From positions 1 to 64,000 of the forward strand of contig NZ_JAUQSY010000016.1 of assembly GCF_030580865.1 (NCBI RefSeq): 64,000 bases of DNA, given 5' to 3'. Shown here piece by piece: positions 49,901 to 58,519 of the stretch; the stretch's first letter is position 1; each line of letters begins with the position of its first letter. Under the pieces are notes generated by a model. It saw only the letters and a program-made list of their open reading frames with translations. It did no database searches and was not told the DNA's origin. The stretch is from Hymenobacter aranciens. Lineage in GTDB: Bacteria > Bacteroidota > Bacteroidia > Cytophagales > Hymenobacteraceae. The position numbers and the translations under genes are program-made.

Positions 49901-50113
49901 CTCGGCAGTGTGGCGGGCATTGGCTTCGCCACCATCGTAATAGTATACCGTGAAGTTCTGGGTGGCGAGCTGATTCCAGTTGAAGCGCTTATACTGAATC
50001 CGTACCCGGCCGAAGGGCTCCTGGGCGGTTTGGGCGCGGGCCGTCGGTGCCAGTGTGAGGGCCGTGAGCAGGGCCGCGCCAAGTCGCAGCTTCGAGGAAA
50101 AAGAAAAAATCAT
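46913..50113 (-). CDS. Pseudo-peptidase / beta-propeller / outer-membrane barrel protein
   Basis: About 1066 residues from ATG 50113. Signal peptide MIFSFSSKLRLGAALLTALTLAPTARAQ. Residues about 30-290 resemble a peptidase MA-like gluzincin (FTVYYYDGGEANARHTAEFAEKELQRI, LPDWFIGGASAYAAEGWS), but no HExxH motif is present; the expected position reads FKRELSTQITSVLL. Residues about 294-590 are a TolB/PD40-like propeller (PVLSPNGQQVAYAVND, LSYSPDGKSLVFSAV). A Pro/Ala/Arg-rich linker follows (about 590-680). Residues 685-1066 look like a BamA/Omp85-like beta-barrel ending in LGYDF. Probably an outer membrane protein with a large periplasmic part; function unknown. Confidence 0.8.
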   Translation of the reverse strand: MIFSFSSKLRLGAALLTALTLAPTARAQTAQEPFGRVRIQYKRFNWNQLATQNFTVYYYDGGEANARHTAEFAEKELQRITALIGYYPYSKTTLLLYNSVGDLRQSNIGLNSDQQVTGGESVLTRMSKVQIAFTGQQTEFKRELSTQITSVLLNDMMYGGSLKEVLQSSYLLRLPDWFIGGASAYAAEGWSVDMDGYMRDMTRQYPSGNRTAPFFLRDPKLAGQSIWNYVAERYGYTSIQNILNLTRITRDIEVGISSSLNVPFKVFLRDWLTYYRDLNGAPTATLVLPDDQFRRSGRNRRNATFSQPVLSPNGQQVAYAVNDRGRYRVLVANRDGSKRHTIRRGGYKTPDQQVEVRLPALAWRNNAQVAVAEMSRGKMALQLREASGRGLLRRVAGAFRRPASLFAAYDQVLSLSYSPDGKSLVFSAVRNGQNDLYLLRAGSSRAEQLTNDLFDDVQPVFLPGGQGIVFGSNRYLDSTGRARPATFPNVVNNYDLFLYHLDERPIPVETLVSTISNELRPRAISDDEIVYLGEESGVRALYRYSLKTKQRTLLSSFLLNVNDFDYNATTQALALVSPFQGRDLLYVYPEFASPTPALTKTARQQTLEDRSAPKPAPKPATKSTAVAVDTAKARSTTPRRPASNTVNTSNYQFEEDEPAPAAARRRRDVVAAAPKAAETPQLTGPFRNDPRFMVDNISTALHLDPLLGLGLQFRANLTDVLENQRIDAGLFGSIDLRSSNVTASYTNYTRRYDWSIAYQKQAYFFDFNNGSTRFRFGRHEIAPTISYPLTHNLSVRGGPRYVNLARTRTNDVTATSDETQNYLGFAGELVFDNSITTGVNMMSGTRMKASITSLDNLGAGQGFSKFVIDLRHYQRLHRSLVWANRVSFGHFFGPRRLEDMPKFRLGGMDDWLNAEYSEPRLPNDATPDPTGIFYQQFVTNLRGFDYSAVSGSSYLLFNSELRFPIVQYFSRRPIYSGFFRNLQLTGFFDAGNAYSGGNPFVSQSTKFGAGSFFGNVSGYGLPFLIGYGGGLRTTMLGFYIKADVAWGQEDYVVKSPKFYVSLGYDF

Positions 50114-50226
50114 ACGAAAAACGAAGGCAGTAAGCGGCCGGGCAATCACGCGAGGCGGTTCCAGCGCGGGCCGGGATTCTCGCAACAAACTTCGGGCAAC
50201 GAAAGAACAACGTACGACGAAAAAAA

Positions 50227-51306
50227 TTATGAGCCGGCGGCCGGGCGGTACAGCGCCGCGTAGCGCCGCAGGTCCACTTCGGGCCAAAGCTCGGCTTTGC
50301 CTTCCAGCCAATCGGCCAGCAGCCCGGCCAGGCGCGGGGCCAGCAGCACACCCTTCGAGCCGTAGCCCCCGCCGAAGCTGAGGCTGGGCACCGTGGGGTG
50401 CGGTCCCAGCAGCGGCTTGCGGTCGCGCACGGCCGGGCGCACGCCCGCCCGCTGCCCCACTACGGCAAACGGCTGCTCGGTGATGGCCGCCAGTCGCCCG
50501 CTCAGCTCCTGCCGTGCGGTCTCAGTTGGCCCATCGGCAAACGGTGGCCAGCGGTAGGTAGCGCCCACCCGAAACCGTCCGCCTCCCACCGGTACCACAT
50601 AGGCGCCCCGGTTGAGCACCTGCGCCGAACTCAGGCCCGCGCATTCCACATCCAGCACCTCACCCTGATTAGGGGTGAGGGGTAGCCAGTTGAAATAAGG
50701 ATTTTGCGTGGCCGCCGCGCCTTCGCAACAGATAACATGCCGGGCCTGCACCCGCCCCGCATACCTGGCACCGGTCGGGTCGGTAACGAGCTTGGTCCAA
50801 TCAAAAGTTTCGCGCCACAGCCAGCCCTCGCGCTCGCCCTGGGCGGCCAGGGCGGCCAGCAGCTCGCGCACCAGTACGTGGCCGCCGTGCCGCAGCCAGG
50901 CCCCGCCCAGCGGCGCCTGCACGCCGGGCAGGCCGGGGTCGGTGGTTGCGAGGCTGGCCACGTAGTCGCCCCAAGGGTGGTCAGGGCTACGGGTCAGCAG
51001 CGCGCTTTGCTCGTCGAGCGAACCAAATATCTTGAAAATGGGCGCCTCGAAGAAAAACTGCTGGCCAAAGCACTGTTCCAGCTCGCGGTAGAAGCTGGCG
51101 GCGGCAGGCAGCAGTTCATTGGCGTTCCAAGTGAGGGCGAAGCGTTTGCCGGCCACCGGGTTGATGAGGCCAGCCGCCACGTTGGAGGCCGAATCGGCCT
51201 GCCCGGGGTCGAATACCAGCACGCGGTAGCCGCGCTGGCGGAGTACGTAGGCCAGCGTGGCGCCCGCCAGGCCGTGGCCCACCACCAGAAAGTCACAGTC
51301 AGTCAT
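50227..51306 (-). CDS. FAD-dependent oxidoreductase (DAO family)
   Basis: 359 residues from ATG 51306. The N-terminal GxGxxG-type FAD-binding motif (FLVVGHGLAGATLAYVLRQRGYRVLVFD, near 6-33), the ASNVAAGLINPVAGKRF segment and the C-terminal GQRAGVRPAVRDRKPLLGPHP and GGYGSKGVLLAP motifs match the D-amino-acid oxidase/glycine oxidase superfamily, close to the C-terminal domain of MnmC. The substrate is not clear. The 3' end overlaps the long 5' extension region of the barrel gene but not its probable start at 50113. Confidence 0.87.
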   Translation of the reverse strand: MTDCDFLVVGHGLAGATLAYVLRQRGYRVLVFDPGQADSASNVAAGLINPVAGKRFALTWNANELLPAAASFYRELEQCFGQQFFFEAPIFKIFGSLDEQSALLTRSPDHPWGDYVASLATTDPGLPGVQAPLGGAWLRHGGHVLVRELLAALAAQGEREGWLWRETFDWTKLVTDPTGARYAGRVQARHVICCEGAAATQNPYFNWLPLTPNQGEVLDVECAGLSSAQVLNRGAYVVPVGGGRFRVGATYRWPPFADGPTETARQELSGRLAAITEQPFAVVGQRAGVRPAVRDRKPLLGPHPTVPSLSFGGGYGSKGVLLAPRLAGLLADWLEGKAELWPEVDLRRYAALYRPAAGS

Positions 51307-51519
51307 GAGTGGCAAGGTAAGAGCCGGAAGGGGAAATAGTCGGCTGGCCGCACGATACGGAAGTGGTAAGCTACTATCGTTGCGTCGATTATTTTTTGAT
51401 ATTAAACTTTGGCAGTTAACAAATTATGCTTTTGTGGTTTTAGGCTTCTCTGCTTCCGGCTGTGGTGGCTCCTCCATTTTTCCCGTACCTTTCCGCTTTG
51501 CTCATTGGTTCTGGTTCGA

Positions 51520-52161
51520 ATGAAAGTCGTCGGGTTTACCTTCAACGCGTTTTCCGAAAATACTTACTTACTGATTGATGAGGCCAGCCGGGAGTGCGCC
51601 ATTGTGGACCCCGGCTGCTACAGCCCCGCCGAGCAACAGCAGCTACGCCAGTACATCGAAGCCAATAAGCTGACGGTAAAATTGCTGCTCAACACCCACG
51701 CCCACATCGACCATGTGCTGGGCAACTACTTCGTGCTGAGTGCCTGGCCGGACACTCCTTATCTGCTGCACCCGCTCGATTTGCCCACCCTGCACGCAGT
51801 GCCGCTTTACGCCACGCCCTATGGATTTGCGGCCTATCAGCCTGCCGAGCCCACCGGCGAACTGGCGGCCGGCCAGGCCGTCCGCTTTGGCCATACAGAG
51901 CTGGAAGTGCGCTTTACGCCGGGGCATTCGGCGGGCCACGTGGTGTTTTACCACGCGCCCACGGCCACGGTCATCGGTGGCGACGTGCTGTTTCGCCAAA
52001 GCATCGGCCGCACCGACTTGCCCGGCGGCGACCACGCCACGTTGCTCCGTAGTATCGAAACCGAGCTGCTGACCTTGCCTGACGCCACCACGGTATACCC
52101 TGGCCACGGACCTGCTACTACCATCGGCTTCGAGCGGCAGGCCAATCCTTTTCTTGCTTAA
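51520..52161 (+). CDS. MBL-fold metallohydrolase (glyoxalase II-like)
   Basis: 213 residues from ATG 51520 (MKVVGFTFNAFSENTYLLID). Metal ligands are visible: HAHIDH (His60, His62, Asp64, His65), the His of TPGHSAGH near 140, Asp in GGDVLF and the final His of YPGHGPATT. The family hydrolyses thioesters such as S-lactoylglutathione or related substrates; the exact one is unknown. An upstream in-frame reading from 51409 is cysteine-rich and hydrophobic and is unlikely to be translated. It leads a plus-strand run toward pssA and porU. Confidence 0.9.
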   Translation: MKVVGFTFNAFSENTYLLIDEASRECAIVDPGCYSPAEQQQLRQYIEANKLTVKLLLNTHAHIDHVLGNYFVLSAWPDTPYLLHPLDLPTLHAVPLYATPYGFAAYQPAEPTGELAAGQAVRFGHTELEVRFTPGHSAGHVVFYHAPTATVIGGDVLFRQSIGRTDLPGGDHATLLRSIETELLTLPDATTVYPGHGPATTIGFERQANPFLA

Positions 52162-52231
52162 TCTGTCGTGAATCAGAAAACTCCGGCCCCGGGCTGCAGC
52201 GGTTTTCCTTCTCGTTTTTATCTCTGAATTA

Positions 52232-52966
52232 ATGCTCAAGCGCAGTATTCCCAATGCCGTAACCTGCCTGAACCTGCTGTGCGGGTGTCTGGCGCTGACG
52301 TTCATCTTCGCCGGGCGTCTCGATGTGGGTGCCTACTTCGTGGGCGCTGCCGCCGTGGCCGACTTCTTCGACGGCCTGCTGGCGCGGGCCCTGCGGGTGT
52401 CGTCGGCTATCGGCAAGGACCTGGATTCGCTGGCCGATATGGTGTCGTTTGGCGTGGTGCCGGGTGCCATCCTGTTTCAACTGCTGATGCAGACGCAGAT
52501 AGTGGCCCCCAACCCCGGAAGCCACTTCGCGATGGTGCTGCCCGGCCCGATGGATGCCTTGCCATTCTTCGCCTTCCTGGTCACCATTTTTTCGGCGCTA
52601 CGGCTGGCCAAGTTCAACAACGATACCCGCCAGACGACCTCTTTCATTGGCCTGCCCACGCCGGCCTGCACGCTGGTAGTGGCCTCGCTGCCGCTCATTC
52701 TGGAAAACGACCAGTTCGGAATTGCGCCGTTTATTTTAAATCCTTGGGTGTTAGTAGCGCTCACGGTGCTGCTGTCGGGCCTGCTAGTGGCCGAACTGCC
52801 GCTATTTGCCCTCAAGTTTAAGAATCTGCGCTGGGCCGACAATCGGCGCCGTTTTTTGTTTGTGCTGGTGGCGGCAGGATTATTGCTGGTGCTACAGGCG
52901 GCCGCAGTGCCACTGGTGGTACTGATATACGTGCTGTTTTCGATTCCCAAGCCCGTCAACCGCTGA
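52232..52966 (+). CDS. pssA: CDP-diacylglycerol-serine O-phosphatidyltransferase
   Basis: A 244-residue membrane enzyme that makes phosphatidylserine, the precursor of phosphatidylethanolamine. The CDP-alcohol phosphotransferase signature DGx2ARx8Gx3Dx3D is exact at residues 47-69 (DGLLAR...G...D...D), and about seven hydrophobic segments are present. The N-terminus KRSIPNAVTCLNLLCGCLAL is typical. It lies 70 nt downstream of the MBL hydrolase gene, and the T9SS genes follow. Confidence 0.93.
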   Translation: MLKRSIPNAVTCLNLLCGCLALTFIFAGRLDVGAYFVGAAAVADFFDGLLARALRVSSAIGKDLDSLADMVSFGVVPGAILFQLLMQTQIVAPNPGSHFAMVLPGPMDALPFFAFLVTIFSALRLAKFNNDTRQTTSFIGLPTPACTLVVASLPLILENDQFGIAPFILNPWVLVALTVLLSGLLVAELPLFALKFKNLRWADNRRRFLFVLVAAGLLLVLQAAAVPLVVLIYVLFSIPKPVNR

Positions 52967-53110
52967 TTTTTTGCGAGCTCACCGAACAATAATTACCGGG
53001 AAAAGCAGTTGAAGAAGCCGCTGCCGGGTTGAACCCCCGGCTTGGTCCCGGTGTTGCGGGGCCACTGCCTCGGCCTGGCTCGCCGTCTGTTTTCCCTAAT
53101 TTTTACGTGT

Positions 53111-56100
53111 ATGCGTTATCTTTTCCTTCTGCTTGCGCTTGCGGGATTTACCACCACGACAATGGCTCCGGTGCGGGCGCAGTCGGGCGGCACCACCGCG
53201 CACGGCGTCATCAAGTGGGGCGGCACCACGGAAGTACCCAGCCGCAACAGCCGCAAACAGCGCGTGCCCACCTTCGCCGGGGCTTACTACAATCTGGATG
53301 ACCAGGTAGGGATGTTTTCGCTGCGCCTGACGGGCAACGTACTCGATGGCCAGCTGACCAATACGGTTTACGAACCTTTCCCGGCCGAGGAAGCCAAGCT
53401 TTTTAGTCTCAGTAAGCTGCCCGCCGGACCCACGCCCACGTTGCGTTCGGGCACCGAAATGAAGCAGCCCATCACGCACCTGAGCCTGGGTACGGTGCGC
53501 CGCAATAGCCAGACCGGCCAGCCTGAGCGCCTGGTGTCGTTCGACTACGTCTATTCGCCCACCGCCGTAGCGGCCCGGGGTGGCCGAGCCCGCGGCCATG
53601 CTGCCGGCTCGGTGCTGAAAACCGGTGAATGGTTTAAGATTGGAGTGGCCGAAAGTGGTATATACAAGCTGGATTTCAACACCTTGCGCACAATGGGTGT
53701 TAACGTTCAAGGCATCGACCAGCGCCGCATCAAAGTGTATGGCAACTCGATGGGCATTCTGCCGCAGCTCAACTCTACCTATCGCCCCGACGACTTAGCC
53801 GAGAATGCTGTGATGTTTGTAGGTAATGCCGGCAATACTTTCGATGCCAGCAGCTCTCTGCTATTCTACTCGCCCGGCGCTCACACCTGGCAGTACACCA
53901 ACGGCACCTTTCAGCACCGCAACAATATCTACTGCGATACTACTTACTACTTTATTACCGTAGGCGACACGCCAAACGGCCGCCGCGTAAGCCCCATGGC
54001 CCGCCCGGCCACCACCGGCAGCGAACCCAGCATCACCACCTTCACCGACCGGTATTTTTACGAGCACGACCTTGCCAACCTGCTCTATTCGGGGCGCGAA
54101 TGGGTGGGGGATGGCTTCAGCTCGGGCACGGCAAAGAACTTTACGTTTAGTGATGTACCCGATTTGGTGGTAGGTTCGACCCTACACGTGAAGTCGGCAG
54201 CAGTATCGACGGCGACACTAAGCACTGCCTTTCAGCTCACCCTGAATGGGGCGCCGCTGGGCACCCAAACGCTGGCCCCTACGCAAACCTGCGGCTACTG
54301 CCCGGTAGCAATGCCTACTACTAATACTTTTCAGGCCTCGGTACCAGCCGGGTATGGCAATTCCCTGCAAATCGGGATGACATATAACTCGGGTAGCAAT
54401 GCCAACGCCTACCTCGATTACCTGGAAATAACCGCGCAGCGCCAACTCCGGCTGAGCGGGGCGCAGCAGGAGTTTCGTTCGCTGGATAACATTGTACCGC
54501 AGGCTATTAGCCGCTTTGTGCTGAGCAATGCCACCGACGCCGTCGTGTGGGACGTAACCAACCCGCGCAACGCCCGGGCGCCGCAGTTCGATGCCGCCAC
54601 GGGCGAGTTTTGGGCCCTCACCGATTCGGTGCGGGAGTACGTGGCCTTCCGCCCCAACGGCACCCTGAAAACCGTGCGCAGCTTCGGCCGGGTAGCTAAC
54701 CAGGACTTGCACGCTCTGAACAGCAACGGCTTGCTGGATATGGTAATCGTGACCTACCCGGCCTTCAAGGCGCAGGCCGAGCGGCTGGCCAATCACCGCC
54801 GCACGCACAACAACCTGCAGGTGGCCGTGGTGACAACCAACGAAGTATATAACGAATACAGCTCGGGCGGGCAGGATGTGACAGCTATCCGCGACCTGAT
54901 GAAGCAGGTATATGACCGTGCCCCGGCCGGCAAGCATCTGTTTCTGCTGCTGTTCGGCGATGCTTCGTACGACTATAAATCGGACCCGATGAACGACAAG
55001 ACAGCGGAGCCAGCGTGGTGGGCGCAGCGGGTGCCGTTTAAGAACACGGCTGATTTCGACCGCTACAACCAGAACTATGTGCCGACTTACGAGTCGCGTG
55101 AGTCGTTCGTGCCCTTCTACTCGCTCACCGGCGAAGACCGCAAAAGCTATTCTTCCGACGACTATTTCGGTTTCCTGGACGACCACGAGGGCGAGTGGGC
55201 CGAGCCGGTGGCGGGCTTTAATGAGTATCAGGATATTGGCGTTGGCCGTCTGCCCATCCGCACGCCCGTTGATAATCCCCGTTCGGCTGTACATGCCGAG
55301 GAGATGGTAACCAAGCTCCTTGGCTACGATGCTACCGCTTCATTCGGTAAGTGGCGCAACCGCGTGACCCTGACCAGTGACGATGGTGACGGCGGCATTT
55401 TTGCCCTGGAGCAGACCAATGGCCTCTCCGGCTCCGATGAAATTGCCAGCCGTATTCAGACGACGTATCCGGTGTACAATATCCACAAGGCTTACCTCGA
55501 TATGTATCCGCAGGTAAGTGTGGCTGCCGGGCAGCGCTCGCCAGAGGCCATGAAGGCTATTGACGCCTCGTTTGAGCAAGGCTCTCTGGTAATCAACTAT
55601 CTGGGCCACGGCGGCCCCAAGGGCCTGACCGATGAGCAGATTGTGACCAATGCCTCCGTGATGGCCCTGCAGAACCCGAACAACCTGGCCTTTATGGTGA
55701 CGGGTACCTGCGACTTTAGCACCTACGACAGCCCCGATATCGTGTCGGCGGGCGAGCAGGTGCTGACCGACAATATACAGGGCGGCGCCGTCGGCTTGTT
55801 TACCACCACCCGTGTGGTCGATGCCAGCCTGAATGCCGGCCTCAACAAGGCTTTCTACAATCGTCTGTTTCAACGTATAAGTAATCGCCACCCCAGCATT
55901 GCCACTATCACAATGCTGAGTAAGAACGATTACACGGGCGGCGGGACCAACAACCGCAATTACACCCTGCTGGCCGACCCCAGCATGGTGCTGGCGTACC
56001 CTGAGCAAACCGTAACGCTCGACACCATCAGCCGCCACCAGACCCGCAACGGCGCAATGGCCTGGGTAGTCAGCGACACCTTAAAGGCGCTGACGCAAGT

Positions 56101-57121
56101 GCGGCTCAAAGGCCGCGTGCTCGACCTCAACGGTAACGTGAACACCACCTTCAACGGCACAGCCCAGATTACGATTTTCGATAAGCCGACTATTTCGAGA
56201 ACCTTTGGCGACGAATATTCCCGGACCAATATGCCAGGCGATGCCCCGCAGGATATCAAGGTGCAGGAAAGCGTGGTGTACGGCGGTCAGGCCACCGTTA
56301 TCAATGGGCACTATACGGTTACGTTTGTGGTACCCAGGGATATCAACTACAGCCCGGGCCTGGGCAAGGCCAGCCTGTACGCCTTTGACCCCACCCAGCA
56401 TATCGATGCCCACGGCTACCGAGGCACCGTGATAGGCGGCAGCGGCACCGGTAGCGGCGACAACGCGCCGCCTGTTATTGGCTTGTTTATGGATGACGAG
56501 TCGTTCGTGTTCGGCGGCACTACGGCCCAGAACACCACGCTGCTTGGCGACCTGAGCGACGAAAATGGCATCAATACCACCGGCGCCGGCATCGGCCACG
56601 AGATTACGGCCACCCTTGATAATGACCCCGTGAAGGTGGTGATTCTCAACGATAGCTACGTGTCGAAAGTCGATGACTTTACTTCCGGTCGGGTCAAGTA
56701 CCTGTTCAAGAACCTGACGCTGGGGCCCCACGTGCTGCGCGTAAAAGCCTGGGACACGTATAACAACTCGTCCGAGAAGGAGATTGAATTCGTAGTATCG
56801 CACAATGAGCAACTGGCCATCAACCACGTGCTGAACTATCCGAACCCGTTTGCGGGCAACACCACTTTCATGTTTGACCACAACCGGGCCGGCGACGACC
56901 TCGATGTGCAGGTGCAAATATTTACCGTAGCCGGTAAGCTCGTGCGTACGCTGCGTAGTACGGTGTTTGGCAGTGAGGCCCATCAAAAAGGCCTCACCTG
57001 GAATGGTCGTGATGAATACGACGACCAGCTCGCTCGCGGCGTCTATATTTACCGGGTTAGCGTACGTTCGCCTGGTAACGGCACGGCTTCAAAATTCGAG
57101 AAGCTCGTCATCCTGAACTAA
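53111..57121 (+). CDS. porU: Type IX secretion system sortase PorU
   Basis: 1336 residues from ATG 53111, with signal peptide MRYLFLLLALAGFTTTTMAPVRAQ. A gingipain-like C25 peptidase domain lies in the middle, with the catalytic dyad visible as His833 (LGHGGPKG) and Cys867 (GTCDFSTYD). The C-terminus holds an Ig-like/sorting-domain fold (VQIFTVAGKLVRTLRSTV...ARGVYIYRVSVRS). PorU removes the C-terminal signal from T9SS cargo and joins it to lipopolysaccharide at the cell surface, working with PorV, which is encoded directly downstream. Confidence 0.95.
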   Translation: MRYLFLLLALAGFTTTTMAPVRAQSGGTTAHGVIKWGGTTEVPSRNSRKQRVPTFAGAYYNLDDQVGMFSLRLTGNVLDGQLTNTVYEPFPAEEAKLFSLSKLPAGPTPTLRSGTEMKQPITHLSLGTVRRNSQTGQPERLVSFDYVYSPTAVAARGGRARGHAAGSVLKTGEWFKIGVAESGIYKLDFNTLRTMGVNVQGIDQRRIKVYGNSMGILPQLNSTYRPDDLAENAVMFVGNAGNTFDASSSLLFYSPGAHTWQYTNGTFQHRNNIYCDTTYYFITVGDTPNGRRVSPMARPATTGSEPSITTFTDRYFYEHDLANLLYSGREWVGDGFSSGTAKNFTFSDVPDLVVGSTLHVKSAAVSTATLSTAFQLTLNGAPLGTQTLAPTQTCGYCPVAMPTTNTFQASVPAGYGNSLQIGMTYNSGSNANAYLDYLEITAQRQLRLSGAQQEFRSLDNIVPQAISRFVLSNATDAVVWDVTNPRNARAPQFDAATGEFWALTDSVREYVAFRPNGTLKTVRSFGRVANQDLHALNSNGLLDMVIVTYPAFKAQAERLANHRRTHNNLQVAVVTTNEVYNEYSSGGQDVTAIRDLMKQVYDRAPAGKHLFLLLFGDASYDYKSDPMNDKTAEPAWWAQRVPFKNTADFDRYNQNYVPTYESRESFVPFYSLTGEDRKSYSSDDYFGFLDDHEGEWAEPVAGFNEYQDIGVGRLPIRTPVDNPRSAVHAEEMVTKLLGYDATASFGKWRNRVTLTSDDGDGGIFALEQTNGLSGSDEIASRIQTTYPVYNIHKAYLDMYPQVSVAAGQRSPEAMKAIDASFEQGSLVINYLGHGGPKGLTDEQIVTNASVMALQNPNNLAFMVTGTCDFSTYDSPDIVSAGEQVLTDNIQGGAVGLFTTTRVVDASLNAGLNKAFYNRLFQRISNRHPSIATITMLSKNDYTGGGTNNRNYTLLADPSMVLAYPEQTVTLDTISRHQTRNGAMAWVVSDTLKALTQVRLKGRVLDLNGNVNTTFNGTAQITIFDKPTISRTFGDEYSRTNMPGDAPQDIKVQESVVYGGQATVINGHYTVTFVVPRDINYSPGLGKASLYAFDPTQHIDAHGYRGTVIGGSGTGSGDNAPPVIGLFMDDESFVFGGTTAQNTTLLGDLSDENGINTTGAGIGHEITATLDNDPVKVVILNDSYVSKVDDFTSGRVKYLFKNLTLGPHVLRVKAWDTYNNSSEKEIEFVVSHNEQLAINHVLNYPNPFAGNTTFMFDHNRAGDDLDVQVQIFTVAGKLVRTLRSTVFGSEAHQKGLTWNGRDEYDDQLARGVYIYRVSVRSPGNGTASKFEKLVILN

Positions 57122-57172
57122 AATCCGCTTTTCTTTGTGCCCGGGCTGTATGTAGCCCTCATTTCCCTTTCT

Positions 57173-58405
57173 ATGCAGTCTTTGTTTTCCCGGTCGCGCG
57201 GGGCACTGGTGGCAGGCCTTTCAGTGGCCGCCCTTAGCGCTCAGGCTCAGAGTCCTATTACTACCATTACTACGGCAGTACCCATCCTCACCTTGGCTCC
57301 CGACTCGCGGGCTGCGGCCTTGGGCGAAGCTGGAGTGGCCACCTCGCCCGACGCCAACGGCGCTTACTTCAATGCGGGCAAGCTGGGCTTTGTGCCCACC
57401 AAGTTCGCCTTCTCGCCTTCCTACGCGCCCTGGCTGCGCAACGTGACCGACGACATGGGCCTGGCCTACCTGTCCGGCTACGGTAAAGTGGGCACCCGCT
57501 CAGCGCTGGGCGTGTCGCTGATGTATTTCGACCTCGGCGAAATTGAATACCGCACGGCTCAGAACCAGGCCAATGGCTTGTTCAATCCCAAGGAATATTC
57601 CGTTACGGTATCCTACGGCCAGAAGCTGACTGACAATTTTGGCGTGGGTGTATCGGCTCGTTATATCCGCTCAAACCTCACCGGCAGCAGCACGGGTAAC
57701 GATGCCCGCCCTGGCAACGCCGCTGCCGTCGACCTGGGCGCGTACTACAACAAGGACGCCACCATCGGCACCGGTCTTTACAACCTGGGTTTCGGCCTGT
57801 CGATTCTAAACATCGGTAACAAAATAACTTACACCGATGCCACCAACCCCAGCTTCTTGCCTACTACGCTGAAGCTCGGCACGGCTCTCACCCGTGAGAT
57901 TGACCAGTACAATAAAATCACGCTGGCCATCGACGCTACCAAGCTGCTGGTGCCCTCGCCTTATTACGAAGAGGAAGTGCTGACCGGCACAGCCCGTCAG
58001 GAACAGCTGGAGCGCATCCGGGACCGCAACGTGGAAATTGCCCAGAAATCCATTGTGAACGGCATCTTCAGTTCGTTCAGCGATGCGCAGGGGGGCTTTA
58101 AGGAGGAGATGCGTGAAATCAACCTCTCGGCTGGCCTCGAATATACTTACAATGACCTGCTTATGGCCCGCGTGGGCTACTTCTACGAACACCCCACTAA
58201 AGGTGACCGTCAGTACGTAAGCATGGGTCTGGGCGTGCGCTTCAACGTGTTTGGCATCGACGGTGCCTACCTCGTGCCCAACTCGCGCGCCAACCCGCTG
58301 GCCCAGACTATCCGCGTGTCGCTGCACTTCAACTTCAACAAGCTGGCCGAAGCGTTTGACGAAAACGGCGCCGGTGGCACCAGCGGCGACGTGCCAACGA
58401 ACTAA
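57173..58405 (+). CDS. porV: T9SS outer membrane shuttle protein PorV (LptO)
   Basis: 410 residues from ATG 57173 (MQSLFSRSRGALVAGLSVAALSAQAQ signal peptide). A FadL-like outer membrane barrel; the opening TAVPILTLAPDSRAAALGEAGVATSPDANGAYFNAGKLGF and the C-terminal LHFNFNKLAEAF region are highly characteristic. PorV carries cargo from the Sov/SprA translocon to PorU. It starts 52 nt after porU, the standard porU-porV order. Confidence 0.96.
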   Translation: MQSLFSRSRGALVAGLSVAALSAQAQSPITTITTAVPILTLAPDSRAAALGEAGVATSPDANGAYFNAGKLGFVPTKFAFSPSYAPWLRNVTDDMGLAYLSGYGKVGTRSALGVSLMYFDLGEIEYRTAQNQANGLFNPKEYSVTVSYGQKLTDNFGVGVSARYIRSNLTGSSTGNDARPGNAAAVDLGAYYNKDATIGTGLYNLGFGLSILNIGNKITYTDATNPSFLPTTLKLGTALTREIDQYNKITLAIDATKLLVPSPYYEEEVLTGTARQEQLERIRDRNVEIAQKSIVNGIFSSFSDAQGGFKEEMREINLSAGLEYTYNDLLMARVGYFYEHPTKGDRQYVSMGLGVRFNVFGIDGAYLVPNSRANPLAQTIRVSLHFNFNKLAEAFDENGAGGTSGDVPTN

Positions 58406-58412
58406 TTTTAGG

Positions 58413-58507
58413 GTAGCCAGTATCAGATAGTCGGTAGTCAGACAATTGTTTGGCTACCGACTACTTTTTAGCGGAAATCCAACTACTGACTACCTTGTAT
58501 CGACTAC
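58413..58507. repeat. Heptamer-built hairpin between porV and the M16 gene
   Basis: The left arm (58413-58441) consists of 7-nt units (GTAGCCA, GTATCAG, ATAGTCG, GTAGTCA) and the right arm (58484-58507) contains the inverse CTGACTACC. It fills the 114-nt gap between porV and the next gene. Confidence 0.7.
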
Positions 58508-58519
58508 TCTCAGAAAATT

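Noticed and set aside
50113..50311. N-terminal extension of the propeller/barrel protein
   Set aside because: The upstream codons are Arg/Pro-rich, overlap the 3' end of the FAD oxidoreductase gene, and place the clear signal peptide at residue 67; ATG 50113 is the better start.
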